Part shown: piece after piece, positions 1 through 11,022 of the stretch | Position numbering within the stretch: position 1 is the first letter of the stretch | How the letters are laid out: every line of letters begins with the position of its first letter | Assembly (NCBI RefSeq): GCF_036884655.1 | Contig: NC_088330.1 | Coordinates: 30,321,001 to 30,385,000 of the forward strand | Direction of reading: 5' to 3' | Length of the DNA stretch: 64,000 nucleotides | Source: Musa acuminata AAA Group | Lineage: Eukaryota; Streptophyta; Magnoliopsida; Zingiberales; Musaceae | The notes under the pieces: model-generated | Seen by the model: only the letters and a program-made list of their open reading frames with translations | What the model was told of the DNA's origin: nothing | The model's database searches: none | Position numbers and translations under genes: made by a program

Positions 1-2401
1 CAACACAGACACGTCTCAGACTCACCTCAGTAGACTGTTCAGCTTCCTCTTCTCCCAGCGTTTCAAAATTTCAAGAGCAATAGCCACTCGGTGCAGGAGG
101 ACACCCACTCTGAGCTACTTTTTTATCTTTTTCTTCTTTCATGTTTATCCATGTCAGTTTCTGAGCTTCCTCCTGTGCAGAATTTATAGCTTGGAAACGA
201 CTCTCTTTTTCGAACTAGGTCAAGGTGGCTTGCAGTGGTAGCTCATATACATGTCTTTTAGTGTGTCCTCGATGGGGAAACCGAAGAGGTTGCTCTTGCC
301 TTTTCTTGATAGGAACTATATGGCGATTAGGACAAAAGTATATCAACTTGAACAGAGGAAGGAACTTATGTGCATTTGGGAAGTCATCAACAGCACTCCA
401 CGCGGCTACACAATAGGCGAAGGTCATTCGATGTCGGCAAGCAACAACATTTGCATGCAAAGACGAGCTGCCTGCACGTGAGCAGAGCTTGCGTTCGCAG
501 CTTTCCTAAAGGACCCACCGCGGAAGACGGGACAACCCGCCCTATCCCGTTCCTATTCCAGATCCGGTTCGATCGGACCGGATCCACGGTCCAAAGCTCA
601 CACCACCACATTCCCGGTTCAAAGAGAGCATAGCGTGAAGTGGAGACTTGGTGAGCTGTGAGTGAGAAGACTTGGCTTCAAAGAGAGCAGAAGAAGAGGT
701 GGAGGTACTGTGTTGACGGGGAGACTCTTGCTTTGCTTTAGCTACAAGGAGGAGAGCTTTCACGTACGCCGGGAGAAGCCGTTGGTATGCGTCTTTCCAC
801 CTCTTTCTGGTGCTTTAGGGACGAAGCAACGCCCGAGGAAAAGGGAAGGCTGTGAGCGACGGGAGGGGGCCCGCCGACAGAGTAGAGTACCAAAGCCAGC
901 TTTTATCCTTTGCCTTCTGTAGCACAAGAAGAGGGGGTCGAAAGAGGACGAAGATTGACATACTATAGTTTTCTTCCTACAAGATCAAATAACTCATTCA
1001 GGATTAAACCATCACTCACATAGGTATTGCCTGTGCATGACCTTCCTGGGAGAAATTAGAAGTTCTTGCCATATATTATAGTTGTATGTACGTGAATCTT
1101 AAAGTTATTTTTTATTTTAATTGTTCGATATGTTGGGTTTTGTGTCAAATTTATTACAAGCTTGTGATAGGTGATCTTGCAAAAATCACATCCAAGATGT
1201 ACCAAATAAATATTTCTCTAATACTTAAATTAGTAGAGTTGCAAGATTCAAGGAAGTATTGAAATAAATTGAAGTGTTAATATGTGAGCTAATTACATGA
1301 AATCAATCATCATTATTTGAACGTGGAGATATATGTTGAATCGTCGAATGTGATGACTTATACTAACATCATGAGTTCTTGATTGACATGTCAAAATTCA
1401 TAAAAGGGATCTTCATCATTTATAAAAGTATTCCTTTATAGAGAAACCAATCACTCGGATTAGAAGGCCTTGTAAAGTAGACATCTACTATTTGCATTAA
1501 GTAGCTACCTCCAGCGGTTCTATCACAAGGTAAGAAACCTTCAATGTTCAGTAAGAGGTATACAAACCTCTAAGAGGAATATGAACATCCAGATGACAGA
1601 ATGATTCATCCTTCATCCGCATGTATCGCAGAACGAGAAAAGCAAGAGTGGGCTATCTATGTATCATTCATGAAATTATTCGTCCTCATGACCTTCGTCA
1701 TCACTAAAGGAAGATCGCACTGGCCTCAGCAGCATGCTCAGTAATGGCATCACTGGCTCCAAAAGAATGCCAGGGAGACATCTGTACAAGATTAGCTTGT
1801 AGAGTTCCCACAGGCCCTTGGACTCTGATAAGTACTTCAGTACCAAGACAGGAGAATGTGGGCTTCTCATCACTTGCAGGTGGCACACACGTCATATGCA
1901 AACACGAACGTCGGAAAACAATTCAGTAAAGGGCATCATAATCCCCACAAAAGAATTGTATACCGAAGTCTATGCAAAAGCATTTAATTTGGAATTTGGA
2001 GATGATATTGAGCATTCCCAACTCAGTTCAATTACTTCATCTCGAAGGCATCGGATAGCACCTTTCAAAGCAACATTTCTTATGATGAGTGGTCTGTGAT
2101 TTCTTTGGATACATGAACATGCACACACGAAAATGGAGAACAACGAGACACACTAGCCAAATGTAATACAAACCACTCACTGCTTGCTTCTGGACCCTAC
2201 CCATCAGCTAAAACAACGTTCCACCAATGTAGACAACTGGGTTTGGAAGCTTAAAAATATTAAAATATGTTTCTTTCTCCTGCACAAAATAATCATTCAG
2301 GTGAACAATATATCCAGCAGATAAATCTTATATTGCAAAAACCCTGTCTTCTGACGCCCCTCGATTAAAAATGACTACTCTTAATTGCTAGTCAGGTCTC
2401 A
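1..2401. other. Left-edge region, no gene assigned
   Basis: No gene is recognised here. A GC-rich stretch (about 480-950) has several short overlapping open frames on both strands and contains a CACGTG G-box near 475. It looks like promoter or leader sequence rather than protein-coding DNA. A block at about 1676-2099 is open on both strands (61-93 codons) with no recognisable domain and could be an exon remnant. The rest, about 960-1675 and 2100-2400, is AT-rich and featureless. Confidence 0.4.
26..114 (-). other. Possible internal exon at window edge
   Basis: On the minus strand a 29-codon open stretch lies between a plausible acceptor (…AAAAAAGTAG, exon from 114) and a strong donor (CTGAG|GTGAGT, exon end 26). 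The peptide is basic and helical in character, including ALEILKRWEKRKL. It could be an exon of a gene running off the left edge. No family is recognised and there is no second exon in view to confirm it, so this is only a candidate. Confidence 0.2.
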
Positions 2402-2500
2402 GACTCAGTCATGATATCAGTCATGATATCACCACTGTATCATACTCAGTCATGATATCACCACTGTATCATACTCAGTCATGATATCACCACTGTATCT
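2402..2500. repeat. 29-bp tandem repeat, about 3 copies
   Basis: Near-perfect head-to-tail copies of a 29-bp unit (ACTCAGTCATGATATCACCA followed by CTGTATCAT), preceded by a partial copy of its TCAGTCATGATATCA core. Each unit contains the palindrome TGATATCA. The copies are nearly identical, so the expansion is recent or conserved. No coding sense is apparent. Confidence 0.85.
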
Positions 2501-2599
2501 ACAAGTAGTTCAAATAACACAAATCTTGTTATACTATAGCTTCATCTCCACACACATTTCCGAGATAGCACTCAACATATACTCTATTAGATTGTGGCA

Positions 2600-3262
2600 T
2601 TTGGGTATGGAGTGGCTTGATGGCTATTTTCAAAAAGGTAATTATGTATCAATAGAGAATCATCCACTCTCGGTATCATGAAAGAAATATCTTGTATATT
2701 CTTACTTAGGCAAATTTTTGGCCAAGGTCAATTAGATCATGATGAATTCGATAAGCGTGACATTCAAATTAAGATAGAAGGAGTTTTTCGAGAAAATTCG
2801 TTTAGAATGAGACTCGGATGTATTTAGTACGGGCCTGATAGCACAATACCCGGTATACGATCTATGAGATATTAGATACATGATAACTGAGGATAGACAT
2901 GCCTAATGGATTAGATCCCCTTGTATTATTTGGGGACTATGACGCAGTGGCTTAGTATGTCCATAGTTAATGAGTTGAGTAAATTACTATGGAGATAATA
3001 ATTCACTAAGCCAGAAGGAGTTCTGACAAGTGCAACTCACGGCCAACTCGGTATATGGCCTAGAGGATTATACACATATGATAGACAACATGACAAATAG
3101 ATGATCGGATTCGAGATATCCGATAAGCCCTTATTTTAATGGATCATTGGAAGAGACCCAATAGAGCTTATAATGGTTATTTGATGGGGATCCAATATCC
3201 ATTAAGATATGGATAATTAGATAGAAATCTAATATCCAATAAGAAAGATCCATTTGAATTAG
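2600..3262 (+). mobile_element. Partial copia-type LTR (middle part)
   Basis: This stretch aligns by eye with the middle of the LTR that starts at 3263: the shared blocks include GAGAATCATCCACTCTCGGT, GAGACTCGG, CCCGGTATACG, ATGGAGATAATAATTCAC and CACACATATGATAG, in the same order. It lacks both LTR ends and runs directly into the next copy. It is either a truncated older insertion or one member of a tandem LTR array. It is non-coding and diverged. Confidence 0.65.
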
Positions 3263-5053
3263 TGCTAGTCATAGGTGCATTGCAAGTTAATCACGTGAGT
3301 AATGACACGTGTGACATGATATACACTCTTTTTGTTTATTATTATTATGATATTTTTTCACTTTATATTGCTTGTTGTATGTATATATTGTGATATTCAT
3401 GAATTCGTACAATAGGAATCAAATCATGATGAAATCACGATAATGAGACCGATTCGCCTTTAAACATAAACCCTAAATAATCCCAGTCATAGGTTACTAG
3501 AGATGAACATTAAGATAATCGGACAAACTAATGTACTATATACTTGTCCATATGATGGAGGTGGTTGGTCTCATAGTTGCTGGTATAGGGACACTAGAGA
3601 TATAGTGCATGTGCTCATTGGAGAATGAGTTCATTGATTGATCTACTACGAAATGCTAGATGATACCTTATTTTAAGATAATGATTTCATCATCTTGGTG
3701 GTGTATCTAATCTTTAGACTTGAGACACCAAGGATGTCCTGTATGAGTACTCCACTATTTGATATCGGAATTATAGACTTGGATATATCAAATCTAACAC
3801 AGTCGATTATTAGAAATGACAATCAACTTTATGAGGGTTATTGAGTGTCGAAAGAGGATCATCCGCTCTCGGTGTCATGAGACGAATATCTCATGTGTTT
3901 TTGTTCAAACAAATCCTTGACTAGGGTCATTGAGAGAGAAAGAGTTCTTCGAGAGAATCCGATTTGAGTGAGACTCGGGTAGAAATTGTTTAGGCCTGAC
4001 AGCACCATGTCCGGTATATGGTCTTTGGGATATTATATGGGTGATGGACTATAAATACACAATAATTGAGGACATATGGATCCAAAGGATTAAATTACCC
4101 TATATCGTTTGGGAACTAATGCATAATGACCTAGTACGTCCATAGTTGATGAGTCGAGTGAATTATTATGGAGATAATAATTTATTAAGCTAGAAAGAGT
4201 TCTAATAGGTATGACTTATGACTAACTTGATATTTGGTCTAGAGGGTCACACACATATGATAGCTATTGTGACGAGTAGACGTTTGGATATGAGATATCC
4301 GTTGGAGTCCATATCTTATTGGATATCCAATAAGCCCCTAAATTAATGGATCATATCGATGAGATCCAATAAAAGTTAATGAGATATTATTGGGTAGAGA
4401 TCCACTAATCTAATAGGCTTGGGTAGAGATATACTAATCTAAGAGATTATTGGATAGAGATTCACTAAGCTAGAAAGAGTTTTAATATATATGACTCATG
4501 ACCAACTTGATATTGGACTTAGAGAGTCCACATATATGGTAGGTGTTGCGACGAGTAGACGTTCGGATATAAGATATCCGTTGGAGCCAAAATCTTATTG
4601 GATATCTAATAAGCTCCTAAATTATTGGATCCTATGAATGAGATCCAATAAGAGTTAATGAGATATTATTGGGTAGAAATCTCCTAATCTAAGATGTTTG
4701 GATAGTTGGACGAAGATTTAATATCCAATACGGCGATCCTATTCTCCTCTTCCCTTCTCCTCCTTAGCCAGTAGGGGCATGTGGAGATTTGGGCAACGAT
4801 TTGAGGAGTGTCTTCCCTTCTCCTCCTTAGCCAGTAGGGGCATGTGGAGATTTGGGCAACGATTTGAGGAGTGTCTTCGCAGCCCTTACTGTGTAGATCA
4901 CTACCAGAGATGAGGACAGTTGACCTCCTTCATCCTCTCCCACATATCTGTAGGAATTCATGGATATACGATCTCTTTAGGTTACACAACTATCATACAC
5001 ATAGTTTTCAGTTTTATCGCTACGCATATGATATCACCTCTAGATTTTTTACG
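3263..5053 (+). mobile_element. Long copia-type LTR, plus orientation
   Basis: It begins with TGCTAGTCATAGG and is collinear with the LTR at 37295-38899 (which lies on the minus strand). Shared blocks include CACGATAATGAGACCGATTC, GAAAGAGGATCATCCGCTC, ATGAGTCGAGTGAATTATTA and GGATATACGATCTC. It is immediately followed at 5054 by TGGTATCAAAGATAGG, a decayed version of the TGGTATCAGAGC primer-binding site complementary to initiator tRNA-Met. It is therefore a 5' LTR rather than a solo LTR. It is longer than the other copy (about 1.79 versus 1.6 kb) because of internal duplications around 4380-4700 and 4748-4878. Confidence 0.75.
4748..4878 (+). repeat. 63-bp tandem duplication inside LTR
   Basis: Two apparently identical 63-bp units (4748-4810 and 4811-4873, each starting TCTTCCCTTCTCCTCCTTAG), followed by the first bases of a third. 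The identity of the copies implies a duplication much younger than the LTR itself, which is strongly diverged from its relatives. Confidence 0.9.
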
Positions 5054-5757
5054 ATGGTATCAAAGATAGGTTATTTCCTACGTTAACCTAAGAAACTTAA
5101 ATAGTTAAATAGAGATTCAGTAATAATATCAATATGACATGATCTACCATCGCAATAGACGAACACGCATGAAAACACGCTGAAGAGATCAAATCGTAAA
5201 TCTTCTTTGAGAGATGCGAAACGTGATCCGCTCGACTGTGACTCACTCGCATACCCGCGTGGTGAGTCAGCAAAAATCACAACGCTTACTTCGCGCCCTT
5301 CTAAGTGCGTTTCGTGCCTAAGCAACGCAGGAGAGATGCACATGGGTAGAGAATACCTTTTCGATGCTCGTATCAGTTACGATGCCAAAAGATGGTATAA
5401 TTAAAACCCCTATTAGGAGATATTGACGGTCGTGTGTGGCCAAAGTCTACGAACATCGATCACGGATTAGTGACGTTGGATAAGAGTAAGACGGCACACG
5501 CAAAGCATGTCATATAGAGTGTCGTAGTTAAACCACCACATTTGTCAAGCATAGTCTACAAACAACGGTCACAAATAGGTGAAATTGACCAAAGAGGACA
5601 GCCTTCGTTGGCATGCCTGATTAAACGTTTTATGACAGCATGCTGTTCAGATGATCCTTCATCAATCAACTTCCATCTATCTAATTCAATCTAGTGTGAT
5701 AGGTACACAGCAAATGTAGCAAGCATGGAAACAAGAAGGGGTTTGATGGTCATCAGC
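5054..5757 (+). mobile_element. Decayed internal start of the copia element; RPB6 3' flank
   Basis: After the primer-binding-site-like motif at 5054 there is no usable frame longer than about 86 codons and no recognisable gag. It is probably a degraded 5' internal stub of the retroelement merging into the 3' flank of RPB6, which ends at 5758 on the opposite strand. The exact right edge of the element is not visible. Confidence 0.4.
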
Positions 5758-8700
5758 TTAGTCCCCGCCAACTTGCCTCTTCCAGGAATCCTCCACTATT
5801 AGTTCGTCGACTCCCCAGTCTTCGTAACTGTTGCAATGTGTCAATGCAATCAAAATCAGTATTGGTAATGCCAAATTCAACCATCATTCAAAGTTAATAT
5901 ACATAACAAAAGAACTAAAGATAGCACCTTCCATCTGGTAAATATCGCCGGATGGTAAATGGTATCTTGCGCTCGCGAAGTTCTTTCATTGCTATCTAAA
6001 ATCACATAATAATATAGGAATTAGAACAGCCGTGTACCTCCAACAACCAGAATACCATAGTTGTACACTATTAAGGATACACCATCTAGATGGATCAAAT
6101 CACACACAATTCAAATTACCAATTGCCAGAAAAATGGTAGTTTACTTAATAATGCAGCAAGCCAGGCCATGGCCTCCTAGTAACTGTTTGCTAAACATTC
6201 TCATCACAAGACAGGTCATGGCATGTCCTACAGGCGATTCTTTGGACATCAAGATGGGTTAAACTGTCTCAAATAGTTTATATCAGCTAACGAGACAGAT
6301 GATAGTGAGTGTAAAGAGAAGCATATCAGAAGTGTGGGAATGGCAGAATGATTGCCCCGACGATAATATGGTTTATTCAGTGCTCATTTAGTGGGGTGTT
6401 TTTAATTCATTTGTTGAAGCATCAGGTTTTCCAAGAAAAATGTAGTAAAATGAGTGTATAAACCATTACTTTTAGAGGACTAAACATAGTCTGAAACTAG
6501 AGATACAATAACCATTCATTTATCCTGACCCACTCAAATAATCAGTGAAAAAATGACTTCAGATAACAGATTCTTTTTATTATAGGTGCACTAACATTGA
6601 ACAACACAACACAAAATTCATATATAACAAATGCAAGGGCTCTATGATGTAGAACCAATCTTATCTATCTCTTATTCAAATAAATTTGATTAACTTGGAG
6701 GTTATTTTTCATATCACCAGTTGCCACATAGCAACATACTAAATAATTCTGATCTAGTTTCCTAGTTTACTCAAGAAGAAAATGTGAGAATTTCTTTTAA
6801 AGATTATGATTGTGATTAAAAATTTGAAATCCTGATGAAAGATATTATGAAGATTGATTTCTACGAGTATGTAATCATGTCAATCAATAATATTATCTTC
6901 TTCGATGGGAAAATCAAATTATATATTTGATTTGATTCAATTGTAAATTCTCTACTTTTATATTTTTCCTTTTCTTTTCTTGTACTTAGCCTAAAAAGAG
7001 TGTAAGAACATTGTAATGAAAATAAATCAGAGATTGATCAATAAATGAGTTCTTTTTCCACCTTGAGTGTGAGTAGTGCAAAGCCACATTTGTTTTCCGA
7101 TGACTAGATTCCATCACTGATGGGAGAAGGTGTGAGACTTTCATCCTAGGAGTGTTCTCCTTGAGTCAAAAGCAATTTTGATAGTTATCCATTTATTTTC
7201 TTATTATCTTTTAGTTACTATCAGTTATTCCTCTCTTTTATGTTCCTAAAAAAAATATTATACTGCTCTCTTCCTACATCAATCTAGAATGGCAAGTAAA
7301 TACACTTGCAATTATCCAAACAAGGTGGAACTAAAAGCCCATAAGAAATCAATCAAACAGTAGAAAGAGTTACACTCAAAATTTAGGTCTATACGGAACC
7401 TTATGTTAGATCCTTCTATGATACTTTCTGGGACCACATTATTTTGCCAAACTACTTTAACTCGAATAATGCTTTTCTCTGCCATCATTTCCATGTTTTT
7501 ATCAAAGATCATGTTTGAAAACTAACCAACTAAAATTTGATTGCAAGTCCTATTATAAAAAGCTCATATTTCATGTTGCTGGACAAACTGAAATACGAAC
7601 AAATCCTACAACAACATTATCAGTTAATCTTAGAAGATTCTTTAAAGCATTTTTCTTTGAAGCCAGTTGTCACCCTTAAGACATCATCCAAAATTTAATA
7701 AGTTTGGTAATATGAAAAGTGTGCAAATAAGGCCAGCACTTTTAACATATGTTGCTCCTTTTAATATTTTGACCCTAAAATATAACACTCTAGAGAATTA
7801 GATATTTTTAGAGATGCATATCTGCATAAGATAAATGCTTCTAACAAAATTCTATCTAATCATTTCAAAATAAAAATATATGTTGTTAAAAATCATACCT
7901 CCAAAGGGTCAGTCTCACCCTCCAACTCAACCATCACTGGAGCATTCATGCTGTTCACCAAAGTTGGATTACTAAAAAAGCTGATACAAAATCCAAATGT
8001 GCATAAATCGATGGATAAAACTAGAAATTACCGACCTGATTTGCAGAGCTCGTGTACCAAGAATCCTAGCACGTTCATATTTTGTCATGTATTTTGATGT
8101 TTTTCTAGGCCGTTCAACTCGTTCTTGCTCCTTTTCCTCGCCCTCAGCTCCTACAACATCATCCGGCATGTCTTCATTGTTATTTTCCTGATCTTCCTCT
8201 ACTCCTTCCTTCACAAATGCAATTGATATTTCATTATCTCCAGCAAACACATCAAGTGTGCAAGCTGACCTAGAAAGGGAAAAGCCAATAGTTACCTCAA
8301 TTTCTGGTTCTGGTGGCTCATCTTCATAACTGCACAAACACAGAAATTAAAGACTGGCAGCTAGGGCTAGACTAATTCAGTGCAATAGACACAGAAATTA
8401 AAATGATAACATACCAGCGTCATAATCCGACACCAAAACCAAGTTATTAAGCCCACAAGAAGAACAAACTTCATTAACAAAATGTTTAACATAGAACCTA
8501 CATTTGTAAATAGTTTTACAATGGGACCATGATATGCTATCTATCTTCTTCTCTGGTCTGAGGGTGTATTTTGTTTCACTGGAAGTGGATATCGAATATG
8601 AAACTTTCTGAAAGTGACCAACATTCAGTGTTTGTTTACTGAAACTTATAGGAAATGCACAATTTAGCCTGAAGTTCACAGTCAAATTCTAACTAATTTT

Positions 8701-9663
8701 CTTATTTCATATCTTGAAATACTAGTATACTACAAGTCATGCAAAGTGGCTTTAGCCCAGAGATCACTACCCCAAGTGTTAATCAGTGTATGAACCCTTA
8801 CTAATGATCAATCACCTAATGGCAGTACCTCAAAAGCAGAAGGAAAAAGCTTATGGAACAAATAAAAAGCCTTTAACTACATTCAATTTGGGTTCAAGAT
8901 CGAAATGGTATGATTTGCATGGACCATGACGACAATTCTATACTCCCATTAGGGTTCAAGATTAAAGTGGTATGTGAATAAGTTTATAAACCGATGATTT
9001 CATAGTTAATATTTAAACTTTGTTAGCTTAAAGGTCACCATAATTTTGACATATTAAGAAAATTACACGGGAAATAGTAACATAAAACATGCATAGCATC
9101 AACTAATGATGCAGTTGCAAGGAAAAGTGAGGGTCTTTAAAAGCACAGCAATATCCCATCGAAGCATTATTCCTCCTCTCCTGTAAGTATTTCAACATTT
9201 AGGCGGAACCAGACGACAAAAAATGAGGCTTTACTGGAAAATCGGTGACTAACAATAAGGCAGCATCAGATTCATAAACTGGGAACAATCTTTCTAGGAG
9301 TTCCCTAACATATGCGAACGCAACCAACTGCAAACCAAACATTGGTATCACACCGTCTAAAACCACATATTTCAGACACGATCAATCTCAACGCGCCAGA
9401 AAAACGCAGAAGACGATCATAACCACGAAACGTAATCATCACAAACTCATCTGAAGCAATCAAACTAATGCACCACCGGCAGATTAGTCAATGACCAATC
9501 CAAGGTTCTGTTACATCATCCAATCTATATTTCGGCGAGACGAATCGAGGAACCACAAGCGAAGGAAAGCTCAGAATCAAAAGAACGAAGAGAACAAAGG
9601 AAAGGAGGGAGGAAGTATCGTCTCGAACCCCATGTCGACGTCATCGTAATCATCGTCCGCCAT
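5758..9663 (-). CDS. RNA polymerase II/IV/V subunit 6 (RPB6 family)
   Basis: Nuclear RNA polymerase subunit RPB6 (omega homologue), shared by several polymerases, which stabilises the large subunit. Six exons on the minus strand: 9663-9629, 8329-8296, 8208-8036, 7950-7899, 5995-5928 and 5827-5758, all GT-AG and in phase, giving 143 residues, the usual length for plant RPB6. Residues 1-56 are an acidic, disordered tail. Residues 57-80 ([20 protein letters not shown]…) and 81-143, ending RQVGGD, are the conserved fold with the [19 protein letters not shown] segment. ATG at 9663 is chosen because MADDDY is the family start. Introns 1 and 4 are long (1.3 and 1.9 kb). The gene is divergent from the IQD gene to its right. 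The product is near certain; exon edges were read by eye. Confidence 0.95.
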
Positions 9664-10668
9664 TATCCAAGCCGAAAAGCCCCCTTATCGTTCTCTCCCT
9701 CTCCCCTTTACCCAGAAGCAGGAACCCTAGAAGTTTCGAACAAGAAGTTTAAATCCTCCTAGTGGGGTTATTTATAACCAAACAATAAATTGGGCCGTTC
9801 TTTGAGCCGGACGAAGGAACCGAAACGGGCCGTGAATTGGGTCATTCTTTGAGAGTATCAATCGAGTGTAAACAGTTTGACCAACATTGACTCCTCAGGA
9901 GTTGTTGCTGCAGCGGGTGAAACGATCGGTTAGGGGGAACCCGTCCGAACAGCAAAGAGAACAGACGCTGATTTCACCCACCCGACACATCCAACCAACC
10001 CAATTATTGAAGACACGGCAGCAGCCACCGTCTCATCCTTATCACGCCCACTGTTCTTTTAATGTTGGGTGTCCCGAGTCCGCGCGGTGGGTGGAACACG
10101 CCGCCCCGAACCGACGTGACGCCACCTCACCCATGGTCCACCGCCGTCCCTCGTCGATCCGGCCGGATCTGACCGTCCGATCGTCGAAGAGCCGGGCTCA
10201 TCTGTCGCGCGCGAGACGGGGAACACGGTGGCGTCGGACGGTTCTTGGGGGGGGGGAGGCGAGGTCATGGTCGAACTCCGTGACTTCATCCCACCGACAT
10301 CCGCCGAGATGGTGCGGTTCACCGTGCGTACCTATGTTTCCTGTCTCAGCCGACAAAAATAAGGTTGATGGTTTGTGAGAGAAGGGTCGATGGGTCTTCT
10401 CATATGTTTAAGAAAAACACGCCGACACATCAAATATACTTTTTGCGGAACCAAAATGTTTTTTTATTTATTTTTTAATACATTCTTAGGGTGAAACGGA
10501 TGAGGCGCAGTGGATCCGGTGTCTCCATCAAGATACCTCTCACAGTAGGATGACCTTCCATTGGCTAGGATCCCGTGGGCCCGATCATGAGATCAGCAGC
10601 TGCAAAGAGAAACAAACTCAAACCACACACGATTTCAAGGGTAAAAGGGTAAAATAGTTATCCTTCGA

Positions 10669-10700
<32 letters not shown>

Positions 10701-11022
10701 GAAAACTCGTCAAATGGAGACTCAAATTGTTATCGGCGGTGCGCGACTTTTCCTTCCCTTCCCTCTCTGTCGCTGACTCTATGGCACACCTTTTGCTTCT
10801 TCTCTTCCCTCATGTTCTCGATCACTCGTATTCTTTTGCTTTCTTTTGGATTTAATTTCCCGCTCTTTCCCTTTCTTCCTTGGCTTTTGTATTCGTTTCT
10901 GATGGGATCTTAAATAGAAGAATTAGATAGGCGAAGGGGTCGGAGAGGAGCTTGCCTCTTGATTTAACGTGGGGGAGTGGGCAGAGGAGAGTCAGTGAGG
11001 AGCGAGGGGGAGGAGGGCTGGA
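9664..11022. promoter_or_regulatory. Divergent intergenic region RPB6 / IQD
   Basis: A 1.36-kb region holding the upstream regions of both the minus-strand RPB6 gene and the plus-strand IQD gene. The centre (about 10060-10330) is strongly GC- and CpG-rich. An (AAT)n tract sits at 10669-10700. The last 280 bases before the IQD start are TC-rich and then purine-rich, like a plant 5' leader. A 163-codon plus frame (9887-10378) crosses the GC block but has low-complexity composition and is not considered a gene. Confidence 0.6.
10669..10700. repeat. (AAT)n microsatellite
   Basis: About ten uninterrupted AAT/TAA units, 320-350 bases upstream of the IQD start codon. It is likely length-polymorphic. 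Confidence 0.95.

Noticed and set aside
3263..5053. Solo LTR interpretation
   Set aside because: A primer-binding-site-like motif follows directly at 5054, so it is better read as the 5' LTR of a decayed element.
9887..10378. 163-codon plus-strand frame between RPB6 and IQD
   Set aside because: Arg/Pro/Ser-rich, low-complexity composition caused by the GC-rich block; no domain, no splice logic, and a matching antisense frame of similar quality.
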